A stretch of DNA of 42,478 bases from an uncultured bacterium (GTDB lineage Bacteria > Cyanobacteriota > Vampirovibrionia > Gastranaerophilales > Gastranaerophilaceae): contig CADBUZ010000011.1 of the NCBI GenBank assembly GCA_902797985.1, positions 1-42,478 on the forward strand, given 5' to 3'. The position numbers and the translations under genes are program-made. Under the pieces are notes generated by a model that had not been told where the DNA came from, made no database searches, and saw only the letters and a program-made list of their open reading frames with translations. Each line of letters opens with the position of its first letter. The first letter of the stretch is position 1. Below, piece after piece: positions 28,539 through 37,026 of the stretch.

Positions 28539-28715
28539 ATGACGACTCCAATTGCAGCAAACGCAAACATTCAACAACAAGCACCTGTGTGTGATGTTCC
28601 GGATTACAGACCAAGCTACAATGCTGTTCAAATTAACATGGCAACACCAACTGTTAATGCACCAAGCTTGATGCCTCCGGCTCCGGAAACAGCTACTCGT
28701 GAATGGCAAGCGTAA
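28539..28715 (+). CDS. 58-residue protein with a conserved peptide
   Basis: A short gene, easily missed. The 58-residue product is Ala/Pro/Thr/Asn-rich, without signal peptide or membrane segment. Residues 25-42 (PSYNAVQINM, one residue, TPTVNAP) are nearly identical to residues 22-39 of the protein at 28829. The codons differ silently at eight positions while 17 of 18 residues match, which indicates selection on the peptide and proves both are translated genes. GAAAGGA lies upstream of the ATG. Function unknown; an export or binding tag is possible. Confidence 0.8.
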   Translation: MTTPIAANANIQQQAPVCDVPDYRPSYNAVQINMATPTVNAPSLMPPAPETATREWQA

Positions 28716-28740
28716 ATGTATAAAATAGATTTATAAACAT

Positions 28741-28769
28741 TTGTAAAGTTTATTAAAGCCATGTAGCAA
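28741..28769 (+). promoter_or_regulatory. Shared upstream motif, copy C
   Basis: TTGTAA (28741-28746), 17 bases, TAGCAA (28764-28769). TTGTAAAGTTT and TAGCAA match copy A, but the ATATTTTT extension is missing. About 59 bases before the ATG at 28829. Confidence 0.45.
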
Positions 28770-28828
28770 TTTGTAAAAGAAATTTATCTTTTAATAATTG
28801 TAGATAAAGTTAGGAAAGGTATTGTGTA

Positions 28829-29809
28829 ATGATTAATTCTCCTCAAAATCCAACAGCAACTCAAGTTAACCAAGGCAGACCGGCTTATGCGCCTAGTTAT
28901 AATGCTGTACAAATAAATATGGATACCCCAACGGTTAATGCACCACAACCTGGTTATTATTATGATTATCCTCAAGCAGAAGGACAACCATATTATGCAC
29001 CGGTAAATGTTCCACAGCCACAGCCACAAGCACAACCTCAGCCACAACCACAACAACCTGCGGCTGAAGTTCCAAAACCTGTTCCGGAACAACCGGCAGA
29101 TGTTAAACCGGCAGAAAAACCTGCAGCTCCTGCAGCTCCAACCGTTGATGTAGACAAAGTTGTTGCTAATTTAGCTAGTGAAGACTTTGACAAACAAGCA
29201 TTACAAATGGAAGAAATTGCAAGCAAAGGCTTAAAAAATGAAGCAGATGCAGTTCCATATGTACAAGAAGATGTTTTTAAACAATTGATGAATATTATGG
29301 ATGTTGATTCTACAAAGTTAGATGGTCCTACTGAAAAGCAATTAGAACTTAGAGCAAAAGTAGCTGAAAATGATGCAGCACTTGAAAAAGCTGAAGCAGA
29401 AGGAAAAGATCCTAAAACTGTTCAATTGCCTCATCAATTAACTCCGGAAGAAATTCAATTAGGTACAACAATTTCTCCTATGGAGCAAGCTGAACGTAAT
29501 AAAGAATACGCTTTATTTACAACAGCTATTTTACAAAAAACTTATGGCGATGAAATTGAAAAACGCTCAGGTAATGTAGTTCCTTTGACAGATTTACCTG
29601 CAGCAGCTCAAGTTGTAGATGAATTGAAGAATAATCAAAATCCTGCAATAAGAACAGCTGCAATTGATGCGTTAAGATATGTTCAACGTCCGGAATATAA
29701 AGAAGATTTAAGCAAAATCTATACAATAGCTCAATCAGATGCTGATGAAACTGTTTCTGCAGCAGCTACAGCAGCTCTTGAAAGCCTTAATGCTCCTAAA
29801 GAAGCTTAA
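28829..29809 (+). CDS. Protein with conserved peptide, Pro/Gln linker and HEAT-like end
   Basis: A 326-residue protein, not recognised. Residues 22-39 repeat the peptide PSYNAVQINM...TPTVNAP of the neighbouring 58-residue protein. Residues about 40-110 are a Pro/Gln/Ala linker (PQPQPQAQ-like). From about 110 to the end it is helical, and the last 60 residues (NPAIRTAAIDALRYVQ ... VSAAATAALESL) look like HEAT repeats. No signal peptide. AGGAAAGG precedes the ATG. It lies downstream of the export ATPase and the 58-residue gene; each of the last two has its own copy of the upstream motif. Confidence 0.78.
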   Translation: MINSPQNPTATQVNQGRPAYAPSYNAVQINMDTPTVNAPQPGYYYDYPQAEGQPYYAPVNVPQPQPQAQPQPQPQQPAAEVPKPVPEQPADVKPAEKPAAPAAPTVDVDKVVANLASEDFDKQALQMEEIASKGLKNEADAVPYVQEDVFKQLMNIMDVDSTKLDGPTEKQLELRAKVAENDAALEKAEAEGKDPKTVQLPHQLTPEEIQLGTTISPMEQAERNKEYALFTTAILQKTYGDEIEKRSGNVVPLTDLPAAAQVVDELKNNQNPAIRTAAIDALRYVQRPEYKEDLSKIYTIAQSDADETVSAAATAALESLNAPKEA

Positions 29810-29817
29810 ATCTTAAC

Positions 29818-29863
29818 ACAGTAGTTCTACTGTAAAATTTCGATAAATGCCAATATCGAAATT
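29818..29863. other. Two hairpins after the HEAT-like gene
   Basis: ACAGTAG-TT-CTACTGT (29818-29833) and AATTTCGATA...TATCGAAATT (29836-29863) lie back to back, with no T-run. They come before the true terminator and may protect the message end. Confidence 0.5.
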
Positions 29864-29889
29864 AGTAGACCTTTCCTTTCTACAAAAAT

Positions 29890-29927
29890 CAAAGAGGTTC
29901 ATTTATCTTGAACCTCTTTGGTTTTTT
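29890..29927 (+). terminator. Terminator before nanE
   Basis: CAAAGAGGTTCA, loop TTTATCT, TGAACCTCTTTG, then GTTTTTTG. Its right arm also contains the likely -35 box of nanE. Confidence 0.85.
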
Positions 29928-29936
29928 GTGTATTAT
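29908..29936 (+). promoter_or_regulatory. nanE promoter inside the terminator
   Basis: TTGAAC at 29908-29913, 17 bases, TATTAT at 29931-29936. The predicted start of transcription is at the ATG at 29944, giving a leaderless message. Confidence 0.5.
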
Positions 29937-29943
29937 TATATAT

Positions 29944-30618
29944 ATGTTAGATTCATTTAAAGACAAAGTTATAGTTTCTGTTCAAGCAATGCCTAATGAA
30001 CCATTATATAAAGAAGATTGTATGAGAGCAATGATGCAATCGGTAATAAATGGTGGTGCTGAGATATTACGTGTGGCAGGTGCAAGGGATGTGAAAAATG
30101 CAAAATCGTTAGGTGTAAAAGTAATAGGGCTTACAAAACCAGACGGATTGCCTGATAATTGGAAAGAAATTGTATATATTACTCCAACCTTAAAAGAAGT
30201 TAATGAGCTTATTGATGCAGGTGCTGATGTTATAGCTTTTGACGGAACATCGAGACCAAGACCTAACAATTGTAATGTAAAAGAAATTATTGATACTATA
30301 CATAAAGCTGGACGTTTTGCAATGGCAGATATTGCAACAATAGAAGAAGCTATAAACTGTTCTAAACTAGGTGCGGATATTGTATCTACAACTTTGTCAG
30401 GTTATACAATGGAATCTTTATCAGATAGTAATGAGCCTGATTATGAGCTTTTAGAAAATATTGTAGCTCAGACAAATCTTCCTGTTATTTTGGAAGGCAG
30501 AATTTGGGAACCTGAACAAGTAAAAAAAGCATTTTCTCTTGGTGCGTACTGTGTTGTTATTGGCTCTGCCATAACAAGACCACAGTTGATAACTAAAAGA
30601 TTTATATCAGGAATTTAA
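29944..30618 (+). CDS. nanE: N-acetylmannosamine-6-phosphate 2-epimerase
   Basis: Converts N-acetylmannosamine-6-phosphate to N-acetylglucosamine-6-phosphate in sialic acid and amino-sugar use. The 224-residue TIM barrel has VSVQAMPNEPLY, GAEILRVAG, VIGLTKP, DVIAFDGTSRPRP, MADIATIEEA, and VSTTLSGYT near the phosphate site. The start at 29944 gives the family N terminus; a longer frame begins inside the terminator. No ribosome binding site is visible. A ROK kinase gene follows 21 bases later, consistent with a NanE-NanK pair. Other sialic acid genes (nanA, nagA) are not in the window. Confidence 0.93.
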   Translation: MLDSFKDKVIVSVQAMPNEPLYKEDCMRAMMQSVINGGAEILRVAGARDVKNAKSLGVKVIGLTKPDGLPDNWKEIVYITPTLKEVNELIDAGADVIAFDGTSRPRPNNCNVKEIIDTIHKAGRFAMADIATIEEAINCSKLGADIVSTTLSGYTMESLSDSNEPDYELLENIVAQTNLPVILEGRIWEPEQVKKAFSLGAYCVVIGSAITRPQLITKRFISGI

Positions 30619-30639
30619 GAATTATACGGGATTAAAAAA

Positions 30640-31515
30640 ATGAAAAAAGCATTAGCATTTGATATTGGTGGTACAAAAATTTATTATACAGTAATAAACG
30701 AATTAGGAGAAGTCGTTAGTGAAATAGTTAAAAATTCGACTCCTAAAACATTAGAAGAGATAGTTCGAATTTTAAGAAATGGGATATCTGAATATTCTGA
30801 TGTAGATGCTGTAGCGATAGCAACAGCAGGTGCTGTTAATAATGAGAATACAAGAGTAATAAGTTCAACAGGAAATTTACCGGAGGGATATAGAGAAATA
30901 GATTTTCAAAATCTTACCAATAAAAAAGTATTTGTAGAAAATGATGCAAATGCGGCAGCTTGGGCAGAATTTAAGATAGGCTCTTCAAAAAATTGTCCTA
31001 ATTCTATTATGTTGACATTAGGAACAGGTGTAGGAGGAGGTATAATCCTTAATAATAAACTCTTTAAGGGTAAATCAGGTGCTGCAGGAGAAATGCATTT
31101 TAAAATGTATCCTGACAAAAGAAGAAAATGTACCTGCGGTTCATGGGATTGTTTTGAGGCATATGCTTCAGGTACAGGATTAAAAATAACTGCTGAAGAA
31201 ATTAGTGATAACAAACAAATCACAACATATGATGTTATAGATGGTTGGAAGCGTGGTTGTCCGGAAATGACAAAAATTTTTAATACATGGCAAAATCATA
31301 TTATACAGGGTGTTATTGGATTGGCTAATATTTTCGATCCTGATTGTTTTGTGTTATCAGGTTCAATGGCAGAGTTTGTGGATGTCGAAAAAATTCAAAA
31401 TGATGTTAACGATGAAATTGTTACAACTCCTACAATAGTAAGAAAAGGCAGTGCAGGCAATTATTCCGGCATGATAGGGGCTGCATTGTTAGCATTGGAA
31501 AGTATCAATAAATAA
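30640..31515 (+). CDS. ROK-family sugar kinase, likely NanK-like
   Basis: A 291-residue kinase with AFDIGGTKIYY for ATP phosphate binding, ENDANAAAWAE, GTGVGGGIILN, and the zinc site CTCGSWDCFEAYASG. ROK enzymes phosphorylate glucose, N-acetylmannosamine or related sugars. Next to nanE, N-acetylmannosamine is the likely substrate, though glucokinase is possible. It probably shares a transcript with nanE and with the small gene one base after its stop. Confidence 0.9.
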   Translation: MKKALAFDIGGTKIYYTVINELGEVVSEIVKNSTPKTLEEIVRILRNGISEYSDVDAVAIATAGAVNNENTRVISSTGNLPEGYREIDFQNLTNKKVFVENDANAAAWAEFKIGSSKNCPNSIMLTLGTGVGGGIILNNKLFKGKSGAAGEMHFKMYPDKRRKCTCGSWDCFEAYASGTGLKITAEEISDNKQITTYDVIDGWKRGCPEMTKIFNTWQNHIIQGVIGLANIFDPDCFVLSGSMAEFVDVEKIQNDVNDEIVTTPTIVRKGSAGNYSGMIGAALLALESINK

Positions 31516-31516
31516 T

Positions 31517-31732
31517 ATGGGAAAAGCAAAAAGAAGAAGTATTGCGTTAGGCAAACATAATCAAATTACTAATTTAACGAGAGATGATGCAATAAATATG
31601 ACAATTGAAAAGTTGTCTAAAGGAGAAGATGTTACGGAATTAGTTACATTATTCGGATTGAAAGCAGAAGAACTTCTTGAAGCCGGATTAGAGTATGAAT
31701 ATGTTAAAGCTATTGAGGGTATTTTATTATGA
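31517..31732 (+). CDS. Unknown 71-residue protein
   Basis: Not recognised. The N terminus is strongly basic (MGKAKRRSIALGKH), the rest is helical and acidic (LSKGEDVTELVTLFGLKAEELLEAG). No membrane segment. It starts one base after the ROK kinase stop and overlaps the prenyltransferase start by four bases, so it is part of a tight operon. The second half could be a small helix-turn-helix-like fold, but no DNA-binding evidence is seen. Confidence 0.7.
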   Translation: MGKAKRRSIALGKHNQITNLTRDDAINMTIEKLSKGEDVTELVTLFGLKAEELLEAGLEYEYVKAIEGILL

Positions 31733-32706
31733 TTAACAGTATAAGTTTTTGGTTAAATTGCTCAAGATGGTATACTTTGCCTATGACAATTTTTTCTTGG
31801 CTTGTTATTTTTGTTTATGGTTTTTTAAATGGCGGAAATATATTTTATGGAATTTTAGCTTTGTTAGGTATATGTTCAGCCCATCTTGCAACAAATTTAT
31901 TTGATGATTTTTGTGATTATAAAAATCTTTCAAAAATAGTTGATGATGAAAATAATGTATCTTTGCCAAATACTCAAAAAGGGAAATGCAGCTACTTACT
32001 TAACAATACAACAACAGAAAAATCAGTCCTTAAAATAGTAGGATTATATTGTTTTTTAGCTATTGCTATCGGATTGTTTTTTTCTTTTGCAGTTGGAAAG
32101 CTTGTTCTTTTATTTATGCTAATAGGTGCAATTATTGTTTTATCGTATTCGGTTTTATCAAATTTAAGACTGTCTGAACTGGCGATAGCAGTAGCATTCG
32201 GACCTTTATTGTTTGGTGGCGTTTATTATGTAATGACAGGAAATCTTGCTATAGAATCGTTCATCTTATCAATTCCAACCACTGTTTTTACTGTTAATTT
32301 AATATATACAGATACTTTTTTGGATAAAGAATTAGATAAAAAAGAAGGTAAAAAGACATTAGTTGGGTTATTTAAAAATGATAGGAATGCGTTAAGATTT
32401 CAAAAAATATTGTTAAATATCGGATATTTATCTGTTCTTTTGTTACCAATTTTTGATATTACAAATTGGCAGGTATTATTTATATATGTCACAATTCCGT
32501 TGGCATTTGATTTACAAAAATCATTATTAAGATATTCTAAAAACTCAGAAAAACTCCCTATAAAAAGATGGTATCATTTCCCATTTGAAGATTGGGATGA
32601 TATCGTTCAAAACCGTTCAGAGGCATTTATGTTCAGAATGTATCAAGCTCGCAATCTGATGTGTTATTGTGCCTTGATTATAATAATTTCGCTATTGTTA
32701 AATTAA
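31729..32706 (+). CDS. UbiA-family prenyltransferase
   Basis: An integral membrane enzyme of 325 residues with eight or nine hydrophobic helices. The two aspartate motifs of the family are present: NLFDDFCDYKN early (NxxxDxxxD type) and YTDTFLDKELDKKEGKKT later. Such enzymes attach a polyprenyl chain to an aromatic acceptor; the MenA group (menaquinone) is the nearest in feel, but the acceptor is not known and no other quinone gene is nearby. Translation is coupled to the preceding small gene by an ATGA overlap. Confidence 0.88.
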   Translation: MINSISFWLNCSRWYTLPMTIFSWLVIFVYGFLNGGNIFYGILALLGICSAHLATNLFDDFCDYKNLSKIVDDENNVSLPNTQKGKCSYLLNNTTTEKSVLKIVGLYCFLAIAIGLFFSFAVGKLVLLFMLIGAIIVLSYSVLSNLRLSELAIAVAFGPLLFGGVYYVMTGNLAIESFILSIPTTVFTVNLIYTDTFLDKELDKKEGKKTLVGLFKNDRNALRFQKILLNIGYLSVLLLPIFDITNWQVLFIYVTIPLAFDLQKSLLRYSKNSEKLPIKRWYHFPFEDWDDIVQNRSEAFMFRMYQARNLMCYCALIIIISLLLN

Positions 32707-32734
32707 TTAATTATTGGAATATTAAATATAAAAA

Positions 32735-32765
32735 AGCATGCCTTTGTTTAGGCATGCTAATAATG
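32735..32765 (-). terminator. Terminator of the methyltransferase gene
   Basis: AGCATGCC, eight-base loop, GGCATGCT at 32735-32758. On the minus strand it is followed by TTTTTTATA; on the plus strand no T-run follows, so it serves the minus-strand gene. Confidence 0.75.
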
Positions 32766-32782
32766 TGTGTTAATTCAGATTG

Positions 32783-33694
32783 CTATGAAGCAAGTTTATT
32801 TAATTTTTCTATTTTACGTTTATGACTTTCATCCTTTTGGAAAATCATAATATATTCATGTTTAAAGATATTGAAGCCGCCTGCCAGAGCTCTGTATCTC
32901 CAAAGATTTGCATCTTTTCCTTTAGCTTTTTCATTACCTTGCATATCTTTAACTATTGTAGTTTTATGGCGGAACCCTATACGTTTCATTCTTTCTTGAC
33001 ATTCAAATCCTAAAGATACTATTTCACCATCAGTATATTTATCTCCAATTATCAATGCCGCAAAACGTTTGTCTTCTAAAAGGTCGTAACCGTTTTTAGC
33101 AACTTTTTCAAAGCCGTCATAAAAAGCCTCTGTTGTATCGCAATTAGATAAATCTTCTTTTCTGTCAGAAAATTTAATAATATCATCATATGGTGGGTGA
33201 AGTATAAGTAATTGAGCCTTGTCTTTCATCATAATATCTAATCTTGCTTTAATTTTTTCTTTAGCAATTTCGCTTGCAGAATCAGCACAAATAATATTTA
33301 CATCAGTTACCAATTGTTTAGGTGTAAACTTTTCAGATACTTTTTCTGCGAGTTCATCCTTTAATTCCACACCAATACAGCGTCTGTTCATGTTTATTGC
33401 TTCAATGCCTGATGTGCCTGAACCGAAAAATAAATCAAGAACAACATCACCTTCTTTTGTATATCTCCAAAATAACTGTTGAGCTATTTGTGGGATAAAA
33501 TTCCCATGATACTCATTAGAATGACCGCCTTCTTTTAATCTTGACGGAAATTCCCATAATGTATCAGTTTTCACATAATCATATTCTTTCCAATTTTTCA
33601 GGTTAATATCATTATACGCAACTGTTTTTACCTGAGGTGCAACTGTCAAATCAGGTCTGATTTCTACAATTTTTGTGTTTGAACGTCTAACCAT
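32783..33694 (-). CDS. DNA methyltransferase (N4-cytosine/N6-adenine type)
   Basis: A 303-residue DNA methyltransferase. The cofactor motif DLFFGSGTSG (residues 87-96) comes before the catalytic HPPY (166-169), so the order is motif I then IV. The sequence around it (HGNFIPQIAQQLFWRY, GDVVLDLFFGSGT) is that of N4/N6 methylases. HPPY replaces the usual DPPY or SPPY, as seen in some N4-cytosine enzymes. The ATG at 33694 has GGAG upstream; an earlier TTG reading is less likely. No restriction enzyme is adjacent, so it may be an orphan, regulatory or phage-defence methylase. Target unknown. Confidence 0.87.
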   Translation of the reverse strand: MVRRSNTKIVEIRPDLTVAPQVKTVAYNDINLKNWKEYDYVKTDTLWEFPSRLKEGGHSNEYHGNFIPQIAQQLFWRYTKEGDVVLDLFFGSGTSGIEAINMNRRCIGVELKDELAEKVSEKFTPKQLVTDVNIICADSASEIAKEKIKARLDIMMKDKAQLLILHPPYDDIIKFSDRKEDLSNCDTTEAFYDGFEKVAKNGYDLLEDKRFAALIIGDKYTDGEIVSLGFECQERMKRIGFRHKTTIVKDMQGNEKAKGKDANLWRYRALAGGFNIFKHEYIMIFQKDESHKRKIEKLNKLAS

Positions 33695-33816
33695 TAAATT
33701 TTCTCCATTTCCCAATAGATAAATTGTAAAGGAATGTTAAGTATTTTTTATCGGGGAAATAGTGGAAAAGATTTTAAATTTATACATTATTTGTATGATT
33801 AACTGATATTTAACAT

Positions 33817-33853
33817 AAAAAGCGCAATAACAATTACAGTTATTGCGCTTTTT
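33817..33853 (-). terminator. Terminator of gatB
   Basis: AAAAAGCGCAATAAC, loop AATTACA, GTTATTGCGCTTTTT: a 15-bp perfect stem with T-runs on both strands. Confidence 0.9.
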
Positions 33854-33870
33854 ATGTTATAGATTATTTT

Positions 33871-35313
33871 TTATCCTAATAATTCTTTTAGAATTTCGTT
33901 AACAGTTTGAGGGTTAGCCTTACCTTTTGTAGCTTTCATTGCTTGACCTACAAAGAACCCAAAAATATTAGTTTTACCTGATTTATATTGTTCTACCTGA
34001 GGTTGATTATTAGCAACGATTTCCTCTACAATTTTTCTAATTGCATTAACGTCTGTAATTTGGCTTAATCCTTTTTCTTCAACTATTTTTGAAGCAGATG
34101 TTCCATCTTTCATCATATCAATAATAATTTGCTTACCTGTATTATTAGAAATTGTGTTTTTCGCAATTAAACCTAACAACTCATTCAAGTTTTCAGGAGT
34201 AAGTTTAGTATCATTAATTTCGATATGTTCTTCTTTAAGATATGCTGCAATAGGTCCCATCATAAAGTTAACAGCATTCTTTGCATCTGCACCTAACTCT
34301 AAAACTTTATCAAAGAACAACGCAGACTCCATCTGTTCTACAATTACCCCTGCATCATATTCACTCAAGCCTAAAGACATATATCTTTCACGTTTTTGAG
34401 ATGGAAGTTCAGGTAATGTTGCTCTAACTTGTTCAACCCATTCTCTTGAAATAGATAAAGGCATCAAATCAGGTTCAGGGAAGTATCTGTAATCGTGAGC
34501 ATCTTCTTTCCCTCTCATAGATTTTGTAACCCCTTCATTATCATCCCATAATCTTGTTTCTTGAATAACTTCTTCACCATCTTCAACAAGTTCTATTTGT
34601 CTGTCTATTTCATATTCTATAGCTCTTTGAAGTGCTTTAAAGCTATTTACGTTTTTAATTTCTGCACGAGTACCAAATTCTTTAGAACCTTTTGGCATAA
34701 TAGAAATATTTGCATCACATCTCATAGAACCTTCTTCTAGGTTTCCGTCACAAACGCCAATATATCTAACAATATTTCTAAGTTCTTCCATATAATTTTT
34801 TGCTTCTTCGCTGCTTCTCATATCAGGTTCTGAAACAATTTCTAACAACGGAGTTCCTGCACGATTAAGGTCAACAAGCGAATATGTAGAACCTGCTATT
34901 CCGGCAGCGCCAACGTGAACAAGTTTCCCTGCGTCTTCTTCTAAGTGTGCTCTTGTTATGCCAATTCTTTTACCATTGATATCAAGATAACCATTTACAC
35001 AAATAGGTTCATCATATTGAGAAATTTGATATCCTTTTGGAAGATCCGGATAAAAATATTGTTTTCTGTCAAATTTGCATCTTTCAGGAATATCACAATT
35101 AAGAGCAAGCCCCAATTTAATTCCCATATTAACACATTCTTTATTAAGAACAGGAAGTACTCCTGGCATACCAAGCGTAATTGCACTGATTTGAGAGTTT
35201 TGTTCATTACCAAATTCTGTACTGTCCGGTGCAAATATTTTTGATTTTGTTTTTAGTTGTGCGTGTACTTCTAGCCCTATAACTACTTCATATTTATCTC
35301 TTAAATCTTCCAT
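33871..35313 (-). CDS. gatB: Asp/Glu-tRNA amidotransferase subunit B
   Basis: The GatB subunit of GatCAB, which converts Glu-tRNA(Gln) or Asp-tRNA(Asn) to the amide form, needed when GlnRS or AsnRS is absent. The 480-residue protein has YEVVIGLEVHAQL, FDRKQYFYPDLPKGYQISQYD, the kinase site NRAGTPLLEIVSEPD, and YRYFPEPDLMPL, plus the C-terminal YqeY-like helical domain. AGAGGT precedes the ATG. gatA and gatC are not adjacent, unlike the operons of many Firmicutes. Confidence 0.97.
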   Translation of the reverse strand: MEDLRDKYEVVIGLEVHAQLKTKSKIFAPDSTEFGNEQNSQISAITLGMPGVLPVLNKECVNMGIKLGLALNCDIPERCKFDRKQYFYPDLPKGYQISQYDEPICVNGYLDINGKRIGITRAHLEEDAGKLVHVGAAGIAGSTYSLVDLNRAGTPLLEIVSEPDMRSSEEAKNYMEELRNIVRYIGVCDGNLEEGSMRCDANISIMPKGSKEFGTRAEIKNVNSFKALQRAIEYEIDRQIELVEDGEEVIQETRLWDDNEGVTKSMRGKEDAHDYRYFPEPDLMPLSISREWVEQVRATLPELPSQKRERYMSLGLSEYDAGVIVEQMESALFFDKVLELGADAKNAVNFMMGPIAAYLKEEHIEINDTKLTPENLNELLGLIAKNTISNNTGKQIIIDMMKDGTSASKIVEEKGLSQITDVNAIRKIVEEIVANNQPQVEQYKSGKTNIFGFFVGQAMKATKGKANPQTVNEILKELLG

Positions 35314-35479
35314 TTTAACCTCTTTATATCTTGTATCTTAACTCTATAATATCATAAAGATAGATACACAATAAAATTTTTTAAAAGTTTTTTACTGTAA
35401 AAATTTTATTATTGCCGGCAAAAAATTTTATTACGCTGTATTAAGCAAAATTACAAACAACAGCATAAAACAACAGCAC
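35314..35479. other. AT-rich gap between gatB and the phage module
   Basis: This gap holds the upstream region of gatB and the end of the phage unit. I see no integrase, tRNA or clear attachment repeat here, so the phage boundary is not defined. Confidence 0.4.
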
Positions 35480-35510
35480 AAAATAACCCTCTATAAAAGA
35501 GGGTTATTTT
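35480..35510 (-). terminator. Terminator of the phage late unit
   Basis: AAAATAACCCTC, loop TATAAAA, GAGGGTTATTTT. The stem includes the terminase stop codon on the minus strand. Confidence 0.85.
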
Positions 35511-36805
35511 ATTCTCCAATAATACTCAGTCAAATAACTCGCAGCATCAAATGGATGCTCCAAAAATTTACTATCACGGTTTGATTTTATCTGAGAAAAA
35601 GTTGGAACATCCACGATACTGGTTCCTTCTTTAAACGAAAGATTATAGATATTATATAGGAGCCATTTACAACGCCTTTCATCTATAAAAAGATGCCTGT
35701 CACCATTTGAATTACAGACTTTAGCATTAAATGCAGCAATACGATTCAAAATTGGAGGATTGTAATCCCTTAAGTGAAATTTAATCTGTTTCTTATCATA
35801 ACCATGATTATATAGAGCATTTCTAATAATGGCATAATTTGTAAACTCACTTTGAGTTGTTCTGTTATCACCTGATGCATCACCATTTATAATAATTTGA
35901 GATTGATGAGTCGGATACCTTCTAAGAAACTCTTGAATACACTGTTCTGTAGTAGTTTTTTCAACAACTATTTCATCAAAATAATAAACGTCATTTTTAT
36001 CGGTATACGCAAGAGTCCAACACATAGGATCTACGTTAAAATCACAAGATATGTGCAAGGGTAAATCAGGAGTATATTTAAAGTGCTTAAGATTATCATC
36101 AGAAAAGCCTTTAACGACAAGCCCATTAGAATAATCACCAAACTGACCTAAAACATTTATTTTATAATATTGTTCATCAAAACTTTCTTTTAGAGAGGAA
36201 ATAAAATGTTGAGGGAGATAAATATTATTAGTAGTGGGAGCAATAATAAGCCTGTAATTTTCTTTTTTTTGTTCAACAAACCTTTTCCAAATCCAACCTT
36301 TATCGGACTGTGGATTAGTATGTCCAAACAACCTGTATTTAAATTCCGGCCAATTATCCCCTCGAAAAGTATTTCTAAGACGACCTAATAATTGCTTAAA
36401 AGAAGCATCGTCTATTTGAGAAGCTTCTTCTATTTCTGCCCAATGTAAATTAAGTGATTTGAATTTTTCAGGATCATCCAAAGCTGAGAACAAAATTTCT
36501 GAACCGTTCTTAAATTTAATAATCTTATCTACTTTATTATAAAAGAAATGGGTATTTTCTCTATAACCGAGATTATCTAAATGTTCGAGATAAGTAACTA
36601 AGGTCGTTTTCCTAACGAGTTCGTATTCTTTTGCCCCAACCAAGCCTCTTGAACCGGGATATTTTTTAGCAAGTAAAATTCCTAACAGAGCGCCACACCA
36701 GGTTTTTCCGCTACCGTAACCCCCTTGATATATTGCAACATCAAGTGGATTATCGTGAGGAATTTCTATAAATTCAATTTGTTTATCTAATAAATTATAT
36801 TTCAT
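35504..36805 (-). CDS. Phage terminase large subunit
   Basis: The motor that packs DNA into phage heads and cuts it. The 433-residue protein has a Walker A GGYGSGKTW (Lys34), an ATPase region ending in LHWAEIEEAS (Walker B), a coupling segment FGHTNPQ, and the C-terminal nuclease with Asp residues in SCDFNVDP and NGDASGDN. Length is normal and nothing looks broken. No small terminase gene is adjacent. It is the last gene of the unit; a terminator covers its stop. Confidence 0.93.
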   Translation of the reverse strand: MKYNLLDKQIEFIEIPHDNPLDVAIYQGGYGSGKTWCGALLGILLAKKYPGSRGLVGAKEYELVRKTTLVTYLEHLDNLGYRENTHFFYNKVDKIIKFKNGSEILFSALDDPEKFKSLNLHWAEIEEASQIDDASFKQLLGRLRNTFRGDNWPEFKYRLFGHTNPQSDKGWIWKRFVEQKKENYRLIIAPTTNNIYLPQHFISSLKESFDEQYYKINVLGQFGDYSNGLVVKGFSDDNLKHFKYTPDLPLHISCDFNVDPMCWTLAYTDKNDVYYFDEIVVEKTTTEQCIQEFLRRYPTHQSQIIINGDASGDNRTTQSEFTNYAIIRNALYNHGYDKKQIKFHLRDYNPPILNRIAAFNAKVCNSNGDRHLFIDERRCKWLLYNIYNLSFKEGTSIVDVPTFSQIKSNRDSKFLEHPFDAASYLTEYYWRIK

Positions 36806-36830
36806 CCTCCCCCCTTTATTTAAAGGCTAA

Positions 36831-37007
36831 TTACTTGCGGGATTTTTCATCAATAATAACATTAATTAAACCCACAACAGCAAGACAAACACCTGCTATA
36901 GCATCAGACATTCCTCCTGATATTGTAACTCCGAGAGCAGCTAAAATAGTAAAGAGTCCTTTATATGTTGAGCTTTGAGCTAAATAATTCATAATAACAT
37001 TTTTCAT
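36831..37007 (-). CDS. Holin-like small membrane protein
   Basis: A 58-residue protein with one or two hydrophobic segments (GLFTILAALGVTISGG; AIAGVCLAVVGLINVII) and a charged tail, DEKSRK, resembling small phage holins that make holes in the inner membrane at lysis. The ATG at 37007 is chosen because AAAGGA precedes it. Earlier in-frame starts overlap the repeat-protein gene. It lies between the fibre genes and the terminase, the usual place for a holin in T7-like phages. Confidence 0.72.
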   Translation of the reverse strand: MKNVIMNYLAQSSTYKGLFTILAALGVTISGGMSDAIAGVCLAVVGLINVIIDEKSRK

Positions 37008-37026
37008 AACATTTCCTTTCATTTTA

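Noticed and set aside
35314-35503. Phage attachment site next to gatB
   Set aside because: No tRNA, integrase or direct repeat could be matched with another end in the window.
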